Positions 8,115-16,621 of a DNA stretch of 64,000 nucleotides are shown here, one piece after another (within the stretch, counting starts at the first letter, position 1; every line of letters begins with the position of its first letter). Position numbers and translations under genes: made by a program. The notes beneath the pieces were generated by a model that worked only from the letters and a program-made list of their open reading frames with translations, did no database searches and was not told the DNA's origin. Source of the stretch: Pseudomonas fluorescens (GTDB lineage: Bacteria > Pseudomonadota > Gammaproteobacteria > Pseudomonadales > Pseudomonadaceae); contig NZ_CABVIY010000005.1 in NCBI RefSeq assembly GCF_902498195.1, positions 124,001 to 188,000 of the forward strand, written 5' to 3'.

Positions 8115-8885
8115 TTACGCCTTGCCACCGCTGCGATCAATGGCAAACCCGGCCCAGGTCTGGCTCACTGGCATCAGCTCCAGGCTGTTGATGTTGATGT
8201 GCGCCGGCGCATTGAGCATCCAGAAAATGGTGTCGGCAATGTCCTGCGGCTGGATCGGTTCGGCACCGGCGTAGGTGGCGTTGTAGCGCTCCTGGTCACC
8301 GGCGAAGCGCACCAGCGAAAACTCGCTCTCGCACAGGCCCGGCTCAAGGTTGCTGACTCGCACCCCGGTGCCTTGCAAATCACAGCGCAGGCTCAGGGAG
8401 AACTGCTGGACGAAGGCCTTGGTCCCGCCATACACATGGCTGCCCGGATACGGATAATTGCCGGCGACGGACCCCAGGTTGACGATACCGGCGCCACGAC
8501 CGTGGGCAATCAGGCGCGGCAGCAACAGTCGGGTGCTGTACATCAAGCCCTTGATGTTGGTATCGACCATGGTATCCCAGTCGTCCAGGCTGCACTTGGG
8601 CGCCGGATCAGCGCCAAGGGCCAGGCCTGCATTGTTGATCAGCCCGCGCAATTTGGCGAAGGACGGCGGCAGGTTGGCAATCGCCTCTTCCATCGCCTTG
8701 CGATCACGCACATCCAGCACCAGGCCATGCACCTCAGTCTGCTTCGACAGCTCGGCGCACAGCGCATTGAGGCGTTCTTCACGACGGCCGGTCAGCACCA
8801 GTTTCCAGCCGGCCTCGGCAAAACGACGGGCACAGGCTTCACCAAAACCGGAGGTCGCGCCGGTAATAAACAGGGTGTTGGACAT
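8115..8885 (-). CDS. Short-chain dehydrogenase/reductase (SDR), YdfG-like
   Basis: The protein is 256 aa, a classical SDR. The nucleotide-binding TGATSGFGEA is at about residues 8-17, NNAGLA follows in the middle, the catalytic serine is in NLGSVAG, and the catalytic pair is YGGTK (YxxxK). The arrangement resembles YdfG, which reduces 3-hydroxypropionate semialdehyde and oxidises L-allo-threonine, but the substrate is not settled by sequence. AAGGAG lies just before the ATG at 8885; a longer frame upstream to 9173 has no support. It is transcribed towards the epimerase gene. Confidence 0.88.
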   Translation of the reverse strand: MSNTLFITGATSGFGEACARRFAEAGWKLVLTGRREERLNALCAELSKQTEVHGLVLDVRDRKAMEEAIANLPPSFAKLRGLINNAGLALGADPAPKCSLDDWDTMVDTNIKGLMYSTRLLLPRLIAHGRGAGIVNLGSVAGNYPYPGSHVYGGTKAFVQQFSLSLRCDLQGTGVRVSNLEPGLCESEFSLVRFAGDQERYNATYAGAEPIQPQDIADTIFWMLNAPAHININSLELMPVSQTWAGFAIDRSGGKA

Positions 8886-9570
8886 CGTGTTCTCCTTGCG
8901 TCGGCTGAGGGTCAGCCATTGGAATAGAAAATCAGCAGGCAGAATGCCCGGCCTTGCCCACACCGGCAACCACCGCGCACACTGTACAAAAAACAACCAA
9001 ACCAACCGACACCTTGCGTACCGTGGCTTGCAGCCATGTACGCGCACCTTATCCACAGCCCCATCCACACATTCCGGGGGCAAGTGGAAAAGCTGAAAGC
9101 CGCTGTCCACAAGGCTTTGCGAGGGATTTGAAAACTTTTTCGCTTGACCCTCGTGGGCCCGCTGTGCAGCCAATCGCTATTTTCTCGACCGGCCGGTCAA
9201 ATCGACGATGGCCGCAAGCCAGTAACTACGGCCTTCAGCGAAGTCTTTCCAGAGTTTAACCACAGACTTATCCACAGGCTTGTTCACACCCGACTGCAGC
9301 CGTTTCACCCTCAATAAAATAGTTGACAAACCCTGCCTTAAGCCCGCCAAAAAAGCCTGGTCAAAAAACAACCATCACTCTACAGGCCACGGAATCAAAG
9401 GCCTCCGGCCAGCTACTCCCACGTTATTCACAGCCGGTTCCACAGCAAACGGGGACAAGTCAAAACCGTGACAAAACAACTATTTGCAGCGGCTTTATGT
9501 CGCGCTTCGAGAGCTTGCGAATATTGTTTTCCACAATTTCCCGAATGATGCACTGCTCCCTGTGGGAGCG

Positions 9571-9651
9571 GGCTTGCTCGCGAAAGCGGTATATCAGTCC
9601 GCATTGATGTCGACTGCCAGATCGTACTCGCGAGCAAGCCCGCTCCCACAG
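9571..9651. repeat. REP inverted pair A3
   Basis: TGTGGGAGCGGGCTTGCTCG (from 9571) and an inverted copy ending at 9651, separated by about 30 bp. It lies downstream of the liv operon. Confidence 0.92.
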
Positions 9652-9674
9652 GGTTTGGCGGTGTACAGGGGATG

Positions 9675-9706
9675 TAAAAAAGCCCCGGGGCTTTCGCGCC
9701 GGGGCC
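9675..9706 (-). terminator. Terminator of the liv operon
   Basis: The stem GCCCCGG (9682-9688) pairs with CCGGGGC (9699-9705) around a 10-nt loop. On the minus strand it is followed by TTTTTT (complement of 9676-9681). It lies 20 bp past the livF stop codon. Confidence 0.85.
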
Positions 9707-9725
9707 TGTGCATAACAAAAGAGAA

Positions 9726-10442
9726 TCAGTGCCCGCCGAGATAGGCGTTGCGCACATCCTCGTTGACCAGCAGCTCCTTGCCTGTGCCGGTCATGCGGAT
9801 CTCGCCGTTGACCATCACATACGCCCGGTCCGACAGCCTGAGGGCGTGGTTGGCGTTCTGCTCGACCAGGAAAATGGTCATGCCGGTCTTCGCCAGTTCC
9901 CGCAGGGTGGTGAAGATCTGCTTCACCACGATCGGGGCCAGGCCCAGGCTCGGCTCGTCGAGCAGCAGCAGTTTCGGCCGGCTCATCAGTGCGCGGGCGA
10001 TGGCGAGCATTTGCTGCTCGCCGCCGGACATGGTCATGGCGCGCTGGGTGCGCCGTTCTTCGAGTCGCGGGAACAGCTCGAACATGCGCTGCATGTCTTC
10101 CTTGGCGTACTTGTCACCGATCGGAATGGTGCCCATCAGCAGGTTTTCCTCGACGGTCATGTCGGGGAACACCCGCCGGCCTTCCGGCGACTGCGCAATG
10201 CCGTTGGAGGCGATGTAGTGCGACGACTTGTGGGTGATGTCCACGCCCTGATACAGGATCTGCCCGTCCGCCGCCCGTGGCTGGCCGAAGATCGACATCA
10301 GCAGGGTCGACTTGCCGGCGCCGTTGGAGCCGATCAGGCTGACGGTTTCACCTTCGTTGATGTGCAGCGAGACTTTTTTCAGGGCCTGGATCGGCCCGTA
10401 AAACACGTCCAGCGCCTTGAGTTCGAGGATGGGTTGGGTCAT
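9726..10442 (-). CDS. livF: Branched-chain amino-acid ABC transporter ATPase LivF
   Basis: The protein is 238 aa. Walker A GSNGAGKST is at 38-46, the MSGGEQQML signature is near residue 143, and Walker B LLLLDEPSLGLAP follows. One of two ATPases driving leucine/isoleucine/valine import with LivG on the cytoplasmic face of LivHM. Start ATG at 10442 overlaps the livG stop (ATGA), implying coupling. It is the last gene of livHMGF; a strong terminator follows. Confidence 0.95.
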   Translation of the reverse strand: MTQPILELKALDVFYGPIQALKKVSLHINEGETVSLIGSNGAGKSTLLMSIFGQPRAADGQILYQGVDITHKSSHYIASNGIAQSPEGRRVFPDMTVEENLLMGTIPIGDKYAKEDMQRMFELFPRLEERRTQRAMTMSGGEQQMLAIARALMSRPKLLLLDEPSLGLAPIVVKQIFTTLRELAKTGMTIFLVEQNANHALRLSDRAYVMVNGEIRMTGTGKELLVNEDVRNAYLGGH

Positions 10443-11311
10443 ACCACCTCCTCTTCGTCGGCGCCCAGGTAAGCGGCAATCACTTTCGGGTCGTTGCGGA
10501 TGTCGTCGGGGCCACCCTCGGCGATGACGACGCCGTGGTCCAGCACCACGATGTGATCGGAAATACTCATTACCATGCCCATGTCGTGTTCGATCAGCAC
10601 CACGGTCAGATCGTGCTCGTCGCGCAGCAGCCGGATCATCGCGCTCAGCGCTTCGGTTTCTTGAGGGTTGAGGCCGGCGGCCGGTTCGTCCAGGCAGATG
10701 ATCTGTGGACGGGTGCACATGGCCCGGGCAATTTCCAGGCGACGTTGCTGGCCGTAGGACAGCTCGCCGGCCAGACGGTTGGCGCAGTCGACCAGGTCCA
10801 CCACTTCCAGCCAGTAGAACGCGTGGTCCAGCGCATCGCTTTCAGCCTTGCGATACCCCTTGGTGTTGAGGATGCCGGCCAGCATATTGCGGTTGACCCA
10901 CATGTGCTGGGCTACCAGCAGGTTTTCCAGTACCGACATTTCCTTGAACAGGCGAATGTTCTGGAACGTCCGCGCCAGCCCGGCCCGGTTCACCAGGTGG
11001 GTGCCGCCGAACGCCTTGTAGAACAGCCGGCTGGCGAACGACTTGGGCGAGACGAAATCGGTCGGCTTGAACGATTCGCCCAGCAACTTGATGACGTTGG
11101 TCCGCTCGCCACGCACATTGAGTTCGATCTTGCCCCCGGACGCCTTGTAGAACCCGGTCAGGCAGTTGAACACGGTGGTCTTGCCGGCGCCGTTGGGGCC
11201 GATCAGGGCGAAGATCGAGTTGCGGTGCACTTTCAGGCTGACATCGCTCAACGCCTTGATGCCGCCGAAGTGCATCATCAGTTTTTCGACACTGAGTACG
11301 ACTTCGCTCAT
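10439..11311 (-). CDS. livG: Branched-chain amino-acid ABC transporter ATPase LivG
   Basis: The protein is 290 aa. Walker A GPNGAGKTT is at 38-46, the LSYGQQRRLEIARAM signature is in the second half, and IICLDEPAAGLNPQE is the Walker B region. The stretch between Walker A and the RTFQNIRLF segment carries an insertion (GESFKPTDFVSPKSFASRLF) that makes it longer than enteric LivG. It overlaps livM by four bases upstream and livF by four downstream. Confidence 0.95.
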   Translation of the reverse strand: MSEVVLSVEKLMMHFGGIKALSDVSLKVHRNSIFALIGPNGAGKTTVFNCLTGFYKASGGKIELNVRGERTNVIKLLGESFKPTDFVSPKSFASRLFYKAFGGTHLVNRAGLARTFQNIRLFKEMSVLENLLVAQHMWVNRNMLAGILNTKGYRKAESDALDHAFYWLEVVDLVDCANRLAGELSYGQQRRLEIARAMCTRPQIICLDEPAAGLNPQETEALSAMIRLLRDEHDLTVVLIEHDMGMVMSISDHIVVLDHGVVIAEGGPDDIRNDPKVIAAYLGADEEEVV

Positions 11312-12591
11312 GGCGCTACTCCTTTACGCGGGGTCACACCGGTACGGCTGATCCGAATCAGGCCGCGCGGTCGCCAAATCATCATCAACACCATCAGGAT
11401 GCCGAACAGCAGGACGCGGTATTCGGCGAAGCCACGCAACAACTCCGGGGCCACGGTCAGTACGAAGGCCGCGATGACGACACCGATGGTCGAACCCATG
11501 CCGCCGAGTACCACGATGGCGAGGATCAGGGCCGATTCGAAGAACGTGAACGAGGTCGGGTTGACGAAGCCCTGGTAGGTGGCGAAGAACACCCCGGCCA
11601 GACCCGCCGTCGAAGCCCCGATGGTGAACGCCGAGAGCTTGACCAGTACATGGTTCAGGCCCATCGAGCGGCAGGCGATTTCATCTTCACGCAAGGCTTC
11701 CCACGCACGTCCGACCGGCATCTTGACCAGACGATGCTTGATGTACAGCACGGCCAGCACCACCAGGAACAACACCGCATAGATGAAGTAGTACTTCACG
11801 TCCGGGTTATAGGCGATGCCGAAGAACTCATGGAACGGCACACCGCCGTCCTTTGCCCGCTTGCCGAACTCGAGGCCGAAGAATGTCGGCAATGGTGCAG
11901 CCATGCCGTTCGGACCGCCGGTCAGGGACAGCCAGTTGTTGAGGATCAGGCGGATGATTTCACCGAAACCCAGCGTCACGATCGCCAGGTAGTCACCGTG
12001 CAGGCGCAGCACCGGGAAACCGAGGATGCAGCCGGCCAGCCCGGCGGTAATCGCCGCCAGCGGCAGCACTGTCCAGAAACCCAGCCCCAGGTACTGATAA
12101 CCCAGCGCCAGCCCGTAGGCACCGATGGCGTAGAACGCCACGTAGCCCAGGTCGAGCAGGCCGGCCAGGCCGACCACGATGTTCAGCCCCAGGCCCAGCA
12201 GCACGTAGATCAGTCCGAGGATGACCACGCCCAGCAGGTAGGAGTTGGAGAAAAACGGGAACACCACGGCGAGGACGATCATCAGCGGGATGATCCAGCG
12301 CAGGCGTGACTTGTAGTCGGGAGCCAGTACATGCACCCCGGAACCGGTGCTTTCGAAACCTTCAAGGATTCTCAGGCCCTTTGGGGTTTGCAGGAACGTG
12401 CTCAGGGCAAAGCGACCGGCCATGACGATGGCAATAATCCACGCCACACGGGTTGTTTCCAGGTTGAAGCCGTAGCCATCGAGCACGACGCCGACAATCG
12501 GCCCGAACACGATCAGGGCAATGAGGCCGGCGAGAATCGCATCAACCAGACTTTTTTTGAGATCAATGGTTTTTTTAGTGGTTGAAGACAT
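11308..12591 (-). CDS. livM: Branched-chain amino-acid ABC transporter permease LivM
   Basis: The protein is 427 aa, a multi-pass inner-membrane permease. An N-terminal extension of roughly 90 residues with two hydrophobic segments precedes the core, as is usual for LivM. Core motifs include GLGLNIVVGLAGLLDLGYVAF, the LRLHGDYLAIVTLGFGEIIR region and the ATPase-contacting GRAWEALREDEIACRSMGLN loop. It forms the channel with LivH. It starts 3 bp after the livH stop. Confidence 0.94.
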   Translation of the reverse strand: MSSTTKKTIDLKKSLVDAILAGLIALIVFGPIVGVVLDGYGFNLETTRVAWIIAIVMAGRFALSTFLQTPKGLRILEGFESTGSGVHVLAPDYKSRLRWIIPLMIVLAVVFPFFSNSYLLGVVILGLIYVLLGLGLNIVVGLAGLLDLGYVAFYAIGAYGLALGYQYLGLGFWTVLPLAAITAGLAGCILGFPVLRLHGDYLAIVTLGFGEIIRLILNNWLSLTGGPNGMAAPLPTFFGLEFGKRAKDGGVPFHEFFGIAYNPDVKYYFIYAVLFLVVLAVLYIKHRLVKMPVGRAWEALREDEIACRSMGLNHVLVKLSAFTIGASTAGLAGVFFATYQGFVNPTSFTFFESALILAIVVLGGMGSTIGVVIAAFVLTVAPELLRGFAEYRVLLFGILMVLMMIWRPRGLIRISRTGVTPRKGVAP

Positions 12592-12594
12592 CGC

Positions 12595-13509
12595 TTACAC
12601 CTTCGACACAAGAGGACGGCCGAGCAGGCCTTGGGGCCGAAAGACCAGAACGAGAACCAGCAGCGAGAAGCTGAATACGTCTTTGTAGTCCGAGTTGACC
12701 AGGCCGGAGAACAGCGACTCGGAAATCCCGAGGATGATCCCGCCGAGCATGGCGCCAGGCAGCGAGCCGATCCCGCCGAGTACCGCGGCGGTGAACGCCT
12801 TGATCCCGATGATGAAGCCGGCATAGAAGTCGAACGTGCCGTAGTTCATGGTGATCAGCACGCCGGCCAGGGCCGCCATGGCTGCACCGATGATGAATAC
12901 GTAGGAGATCACGCGGTCGGTGTTGATCCCCAGGATCGAGGCCATCTTGCGGTCTTGCTGGGTCGCGCGGCACATGCGGCCGAGCTTGGTGTACTTGATG
13001 ATGTAGGTCAGCAGGGCCATCCCGGCAAACGCTGCGACCAGAATGAAAACCTTGGTGTAGGTCAATTGCACGAAACCTGTGCCGATGTCGACACGCCAGG
13101 CACCCGTCAGCAAGGTGGGAACGCCTTGTTGCTTCGCGCCCTGGGCGATCTGTGCATAGTTTTGCAGGATCAGCGAAATACCGATGGCGCTGATCAGCGG
13201 AGCCAGTCGGGTGGAGTTACGCAGGGGTTTGTACGCGACACGTTCGATGACCCAGCCATACACCGCCGTGACGATGATGGTGAAGATCAATGTGCCGAGC
13301 ATCAGCAGCGGGAAGGATTCAATACCGAAGTAAGCCAGCAGTGCCAGACTGATTGCCGCGAGGTAAGCGGAAATCATGTAAACCTCGCCGTGGGCGAAGT
13401 TGATCATGCCAATGATGCCATAGACCATTGTGTAGCCGATGGCGATCAGGCCATAGACCGACCCGAGGGTCAGGCCGTTGACCAGTTGCTGCAGGAAAAT
13501 ACCATCCAT
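12595..13509 (-). CDS. livH: Branched-chain amino-acid ABC transporter permease LivH
   Basis: The protein is 304 aa, with about eight hydrophobic segments. The N-terminus FLQQLVNGLTLGSVYGLIAIG and the cytoplasmic loop YTKLGRMCRATQQDRKMASILG are typical of LivH. It pairs with LivM in the importer. A 171-bp gap with a hairpin separates it from the binding-protein gene upstream, a common arrangement that lets the binding protein be made in excess. Confidence 0.94.
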   Translation of the reverse strand: MDGIFLQQLVNGLTLGSVYGLIAIGYTMVYGIIGMINFAHGEVYMISAYLAAISLALLAYFGIESFPLLMLGTLIFTIIVTAVYGWVIERVAYKPLRNSTRLAPLISAIGISLILQNYAQIAQGAKQQGVPTLLTGAWRVDIGTGFVQLTYTKVFILVAAFAGMALLTYIIKYTKLGRMCRATQQDRKMASILGINTDRVISYVFIIGAAMAALAGVLITMNYGTFDFYAGFIIGIKAFTAAVLGGIGSLPGAMLGGIILGISESLFSGLVNSDYKDVFSFSLLVLVLVFRPQGLLGRPLVSKV

Positions 13510-13639
13510 AACGCAATCTCACGCATTTGAGAGACTGCACAGAAGCCGCATGCGACGGACCGGGGTTCAGCCGCCGGCGCAATACGGTTGTGTGCAGCTC
13601 TACGAGAAAAGACAGGTACTGCACGGACATGTTTCAGGA

Positions 13640-13666
13640 CTGCCCGGCGCGCAAGGCACCGGGCAG
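13640..13666 (-). promoter_or_regulatory. Intercistronic hairpin between the binding-protein gene and livH
   Basis: CTGCCCGG (13640-13647) pairs with CCGGGCAG (13659-13666) around an 11-nt loop, 15 bp past the binding-protein stop codon. No T run follows on the transcribed strand, so it is more likely to stabilise the upstream message or reduce read-through than to terminate fully. That role is inferred. Confidence 0.5.
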
Positions 13667-13680
13667 GTCAACCGCTCATA

Positions 13681-14814
13681 TCACTTCTGTTTTTCCAGTT
13701 GATGGTATTTGCCGTTCGCGTCCCACTCGTAAACCACGTAGTCGGAGACCTTCAGGTCGCCTTTGCTGTCCCAGGTCTTCTCGCCCATGACGGTTTTGAC
13801 CGGGTTCTTCTTCAGCCACGCAGCAGCTTCTTCGCCCTTGTTGGACTTGGCGCCGTTGAAGGCCGCAGCCAGGGTCTGGACCGAGGCATAGGCGTACAGG
13901 GTGTAGCCCTCAGGCTCGGTGCCGGCTTTACGGAAAGCTTCTACCACGGCCTTGCTGTCTGGCAGCAGGCGAGGGTCGGCGCCGAACGTCATCAGCACGC
14001 CCTTGGTGAACTGCGGGCCGCCAGCCGTGGTCACCAGTTCGTCGGTCACGATGCCGTCGTCGGACATGAACGTGACGTCTTTCAGGCCTTGTTCACGCAG
14101 CTGACGAACCAGAGGACCGGCTTCAGGGTGCAGGCCGCCGAAGTAGACAACATCGGCGCCAGCGCCGCGGATTTTGGTCACGATGGTGCTGAAGTCTTTT
14201 TCACCACGGGTCAGGCCTTCATACAGCACCGGCGTTACGCCGCGCTTGACCAGCTGAGCCTTGGTGGCATCCGCCAGGCCCTGGCCGTAGGTGTCCTTGT
14301 CGTGCAGCACGACAACCTTCTTGCCCTTGAGCACGTCGACGATATAGTCGCCGGCCACGATGCCTTGCTGGTCGTCACGACCGCACATACGGAACATGGC
14401 GCTCAGGCCACGCTCGGTCACGGCTGGGTTGGTGGAGCCTGGAGTGATTGCGATGATGCCCGCTTCGTCGTAGATCTCGGAAGCCGGGATGGTCGACGAG
14501 GAGCAGAAGTGACCGACCACGCCGGCAACTTTCTGGTTGGTCAGGTCCTTGGCGACCGTCACAGCCTGTTTCGGTTCGCAGGCGTCATCGCCCTTGACCA
14601 GTACGATTTTTTCCCCGTTCACGCCGCCTGCTGCGTTGACCGCATCGGCCGCCGCCTGTGCACCCTTCATGTACTGCTCGCCAAATGCTGCGTTGGCGCC
14701 CGTCATTGGACCCGCTACGCCGATCTTGATGTCAGCCTGAGCAAACGCAGAAACACCCAACGCAGTTGCCACTGCGAGGGCCAGAAAGCCTTTCTTGTAA
14801 AACGTCTGGGACAT
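13681..14814 (-). CDS. livJ: Branched-chain amino-acid periplasmic binding protein
   Basis: The protein is 377 aa, with a signal peptide of about 26 residues (YKKGFLALAVATALGVSAFA). The mature part begins ADIKIGVAGPMTGANAAFGEQ, a hallmark of Leu/Ile/Val-binding proteins, followed by GVVGHFCSSSTIPASEIYDE and VVVLHDKDTYGQGLAD. It captures substrate in the periplasm for LivHMGF. GGAG is well placed before the ATG at 14814; a TTG at 14829 would add only five residues and is less likely. It is the first gene of the operon. Confidence 0.94.
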   Translation of the reverse strand: MSQTFYKKGFLALAVATALGVSAFAQADIKIGVAGPMTGANAAFGEQYMKGAQAAADAVNAAGGVNGEKIVLVKGDDACEPKQAVTVAKDLTNQKVAGVVGHFCSSSTIPASEIYDEAGIIAITPGSTNPAVTERGLSAMFRMCGRDDQQGIVAGDYIVDVLKGKKVVVLHDKDTYGQGLADATKAQLVKRGVTPVLYEGLTRGEKDFSTIVTKIRGAGADVVYFGGLHPEAGPLVRQLREQGLKDVTFMSDDGIVTDELVTTAGGPQFTKGVLMTFGADPRLLPDSKAVVEAFRKAGTEPEGYTLYAYASVQTLAAAFNGAKSNKGEEAAAWLKKNPVKTVMGEKTWDSKGDLKVSDYVVYEWDANGKYHQLEKQK

Positions 14815-15178
14815 GAGGTGGTGCTCCAAGGTTTTTTTTTAATTGGCACTGCGACTTCACTGAATGCTCAGAGCAAGGGCCGTGCCATCGGTTTTTTATT
14901 CTGAAAAAAGTCGCTGCTTTATTGTTATTTCGACTGTTTCGAGCCCATTTTCATTGGGCGTGCAACCGTCTAAACCGCGGAAGGTAAAACCATTAATTTT
15001 TAGAGGCGCAACCCTCCTGCGCCATCATTGCAACCGCGGCACCAAACGGCGTGCAACCAGCCTGTAACAACGTGCGTCACCGAACTGCACACTGCTGGTG
15101 CGCAACTGCTACAACCCGCACCACTACAGGCTAGTCGCTGCGCGAAAAAGCGCCGCTCCCAGCAACAAATTTCAACAA
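14815..15178. other. Intergenic region upstream of the liv operon
   Basis: These 364 bp lie between the liv operon start and the 3' end of amaA, both on the minus strand. They should hold the liv promoter; the part from 14880 to 15000 is AT-rich. A small stem GGCGCA (15005-15010)/TGCGCC (15018-15023) is present. No gene is supported and I could not define operator sites. Confidence 0.45.
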
Positions 15179-16462
15179 TCAGATCACGATCCGCAAGCAC
15201 TGGCCTGCGTGATACAGCGAAAATCCGGCCTCGTACAAACAGCTGCGCAACCCCACCCCTGCCAGGGGCTGCATCGGCGCGAAAGGAATGGGTAGCGCTT
15301 GAGGATTTCCGTTACATAAATAGTCGGCAAAGGCCTTGCCGACCACCGTCCCCGTGGTCACGCCACGGCCGTTATACCCGGTGACTGCCACTATGCCAGG
15401 CGCCGGTTCGAACAGTCGCATCAAGTGATCCGGCGTGAAGGCAATGCGCCCCGTCCAGGTGCACTCCCATTCCACCGGCTTGAGGTAGGGGAAGTAATGT
15501 TGCTGCACGCGATCGGCCCAGGCCTTGAGGAACCAGGCCGGTTTCTGATTGCCATTACCCAGGCTGCCCAGAAGTAAACGGCCGTCCTTGTCTCGACGAA
15601 TACTGCTGAGCACCTGACGGGTATCCCAGGAACCCTGGCCACCAGGAAGAATTTGCTGCGCGGCCTCTTCTGTCAGCGGGACCGAGGCCACTTGATAGTA
15701 ATACCCGGGGAAAAAATTGCGCCGCAGCTCGGTCCAGTCGCCTTCGGTGTAAGCGTTGGAGGCAATCACCACCTGTTCGGCCAGGACCGATCCCTGAGCG
15801 GTCTGCACTGACCAGCGCCGGCCCTGGCGTTCAAGACGGGTCACCGCTGAGTGGTCGAACAGCTGGCCGCCGAGGCCAATGGCCGCCTTGGCCAACCCCG
15901 TGGTGTAAGCCATTGGATTGAGGGTGCCGGCACGCTTGTCGAGCAGCGCAGCGGCGATCTTTTTAGTGCCTGTCGCTTGTTCGCAGGCTTGTCCGGTCAG
16001 CAGTTCAACCGGCGCACCACGACGCTTCCATTGTTCTTCACGACTGCGCAGGTCGGCTTCGCCACGGGCATTGTGCGCCATGTGCAGCGTGCCTTCGCGG
16101 CGCAACTGACAGTCGATGTCGTACTTATCCACCAGGCTGAACACCAGCGCTGGTGCCGCCCCCAGCATGCGGTTGAGCTGGCTGCCGACCGCCTCGCCAA
16201 AACCGGCCTCGATCTCGTCCGGTGGAATCCACATCCCGGCGTTGACCAGTCCGACGTTGCGTCCCGAACCGCCATGGCCGGCGCGATGGGCTTCCAGCAC
16301 GCAGACACTTTTGCCCTGCTCCAGCAGATGCACCGCTGCCGACAGCCCGGTAAAACCGGCGCCGATAACGCAGACATCGACCGTTACCTCCCCCTTGAGC
16401 GCCGCATTGTCGAGCCTTTGTGGCGTCAGTTTTTCCCACAGACACTCTTCGCGTAACGGCAT
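15179..16462 (-). CDS. amaA: FAD-dependent L-pipecolate oxidase (AmaA)
   Basis: The protein is 427 aa, DAO superfamily. The FAD-binding fingerprint VDVCVIGAGFTGLSAAVHLL is at 28-47, and the GYNGRGVTTGTVVGKAFADYL C-terminal FAD loop is present. Paired with the aldehyde dehydrogenase just upstream, it matches the amaA-amaB pair of P. putida, where AmaA oxidises L-pipecolate to piperideine-6-carboxylate in D-lysine catabolism. GGAG stands before the ATG at 16462; the longer frame to 16501 lacks a ribosome site. REP pair A4 separates it from amaB, so the two may be less tightly coupled. A gamma-glutamylputrescine-oxidase-like activity is the main alternative. Confidence 0.82.
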   Translation of the reverse strand: MPLREECLWEKLTPQRLDNAALKGEVTVDVCVIGAGFTGLSAAVHLLEQGKSVCVLEAHRAGHGGSGRNVGLVNAGMWIPPDEIEAGFGEAVGSQLNRMLGAAPALVFSLVDKYDIDCQLRREGTLHMAHNARGEADLRSREEQWKRRGAPVELLTGQACEQATGTKKIAAALLDKRAGTLNPMAYTTGLAKAAIGLGGQLFDHSAVTRLERQGRRWSVQTAQGSVLAEQVVIASNAYTEGDWTELRRNFFPGYYYQVASVPLTEEAAQQILPGGQGSWDTRQVLSSIRRDKDGRLLLGSLGNGNQKPAWFLKAWADRVQQHYFPYLKPVEWECTWTGRIAFTPDHLMRLFEPAPGIVAVTGYNGRGVTTGTVVGKAFADYLCNGNPQALPIPFAPMQPLAGVGLRSCLYEAGFSLYHAGQCLRIVI

Positions 16463-16506
16463 TGCCAGACTCCGAAAATGAAACCTAACCAACCCACACA
16501 AATCAT

Positions 16507-16598
16507 TGTGGGAGCGGGCTTGCCCGCGAAAGCAGTGTGTCAGTCACCATGAGTGTCGACTGACAGGTTGCCTTCGCGATGTAAGCCCGCTCCCACAG
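16507..16598. repeat. REP inverted pair A4
   Basis: TGTGGGAGCGGGCTTGCCCG (from 16507) and an inverted, slightly diverged copy, CTTCGCGATGTAAGCCCGCT, ending at 16598. It lies between amaB and amaA on the same strand. Confidence 0.9.
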
Positions 16599-16621
16599 GG
16601 GACCATCGGTCGACTCTAGAC

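Larger units (their letters stand above)
8886..9725. other. Gene-free region with a DnaA-box cluster
   Basis: These 840 bp hold no supported gene. They contain exact TTATNCACA sites at 9049-9057, 9268-9276 and 9424-9432 on the plus strand and at 9707-9715 on the minus strand. One-mismatch sites are TTAACCACA (9256-9264), TTGTTCACA (9280-9288) and TTTTCCACA (9537-9545); two-mismatch sites are at 9061-9069 and 9103-9111. A perfect palindrome GACCGGCCGGTC lies at 9186-9197 and an AT-rich AATAAAATAGTTGACAAA at about 9312-9329. The dehydrogenase promoter must lie at the left end. REP pair A3 and the liv terminator are at the right end. Confidence 0.7.

Noticed and set aside
8512..9173. Longer N-terminus for the short-chain dehydrogenase, starting at 9173
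   Set aside because: AAGGAG and the conserved SDR start lie at 8885; the extension has no homology-like pattern and runs into the DnaA-box region.
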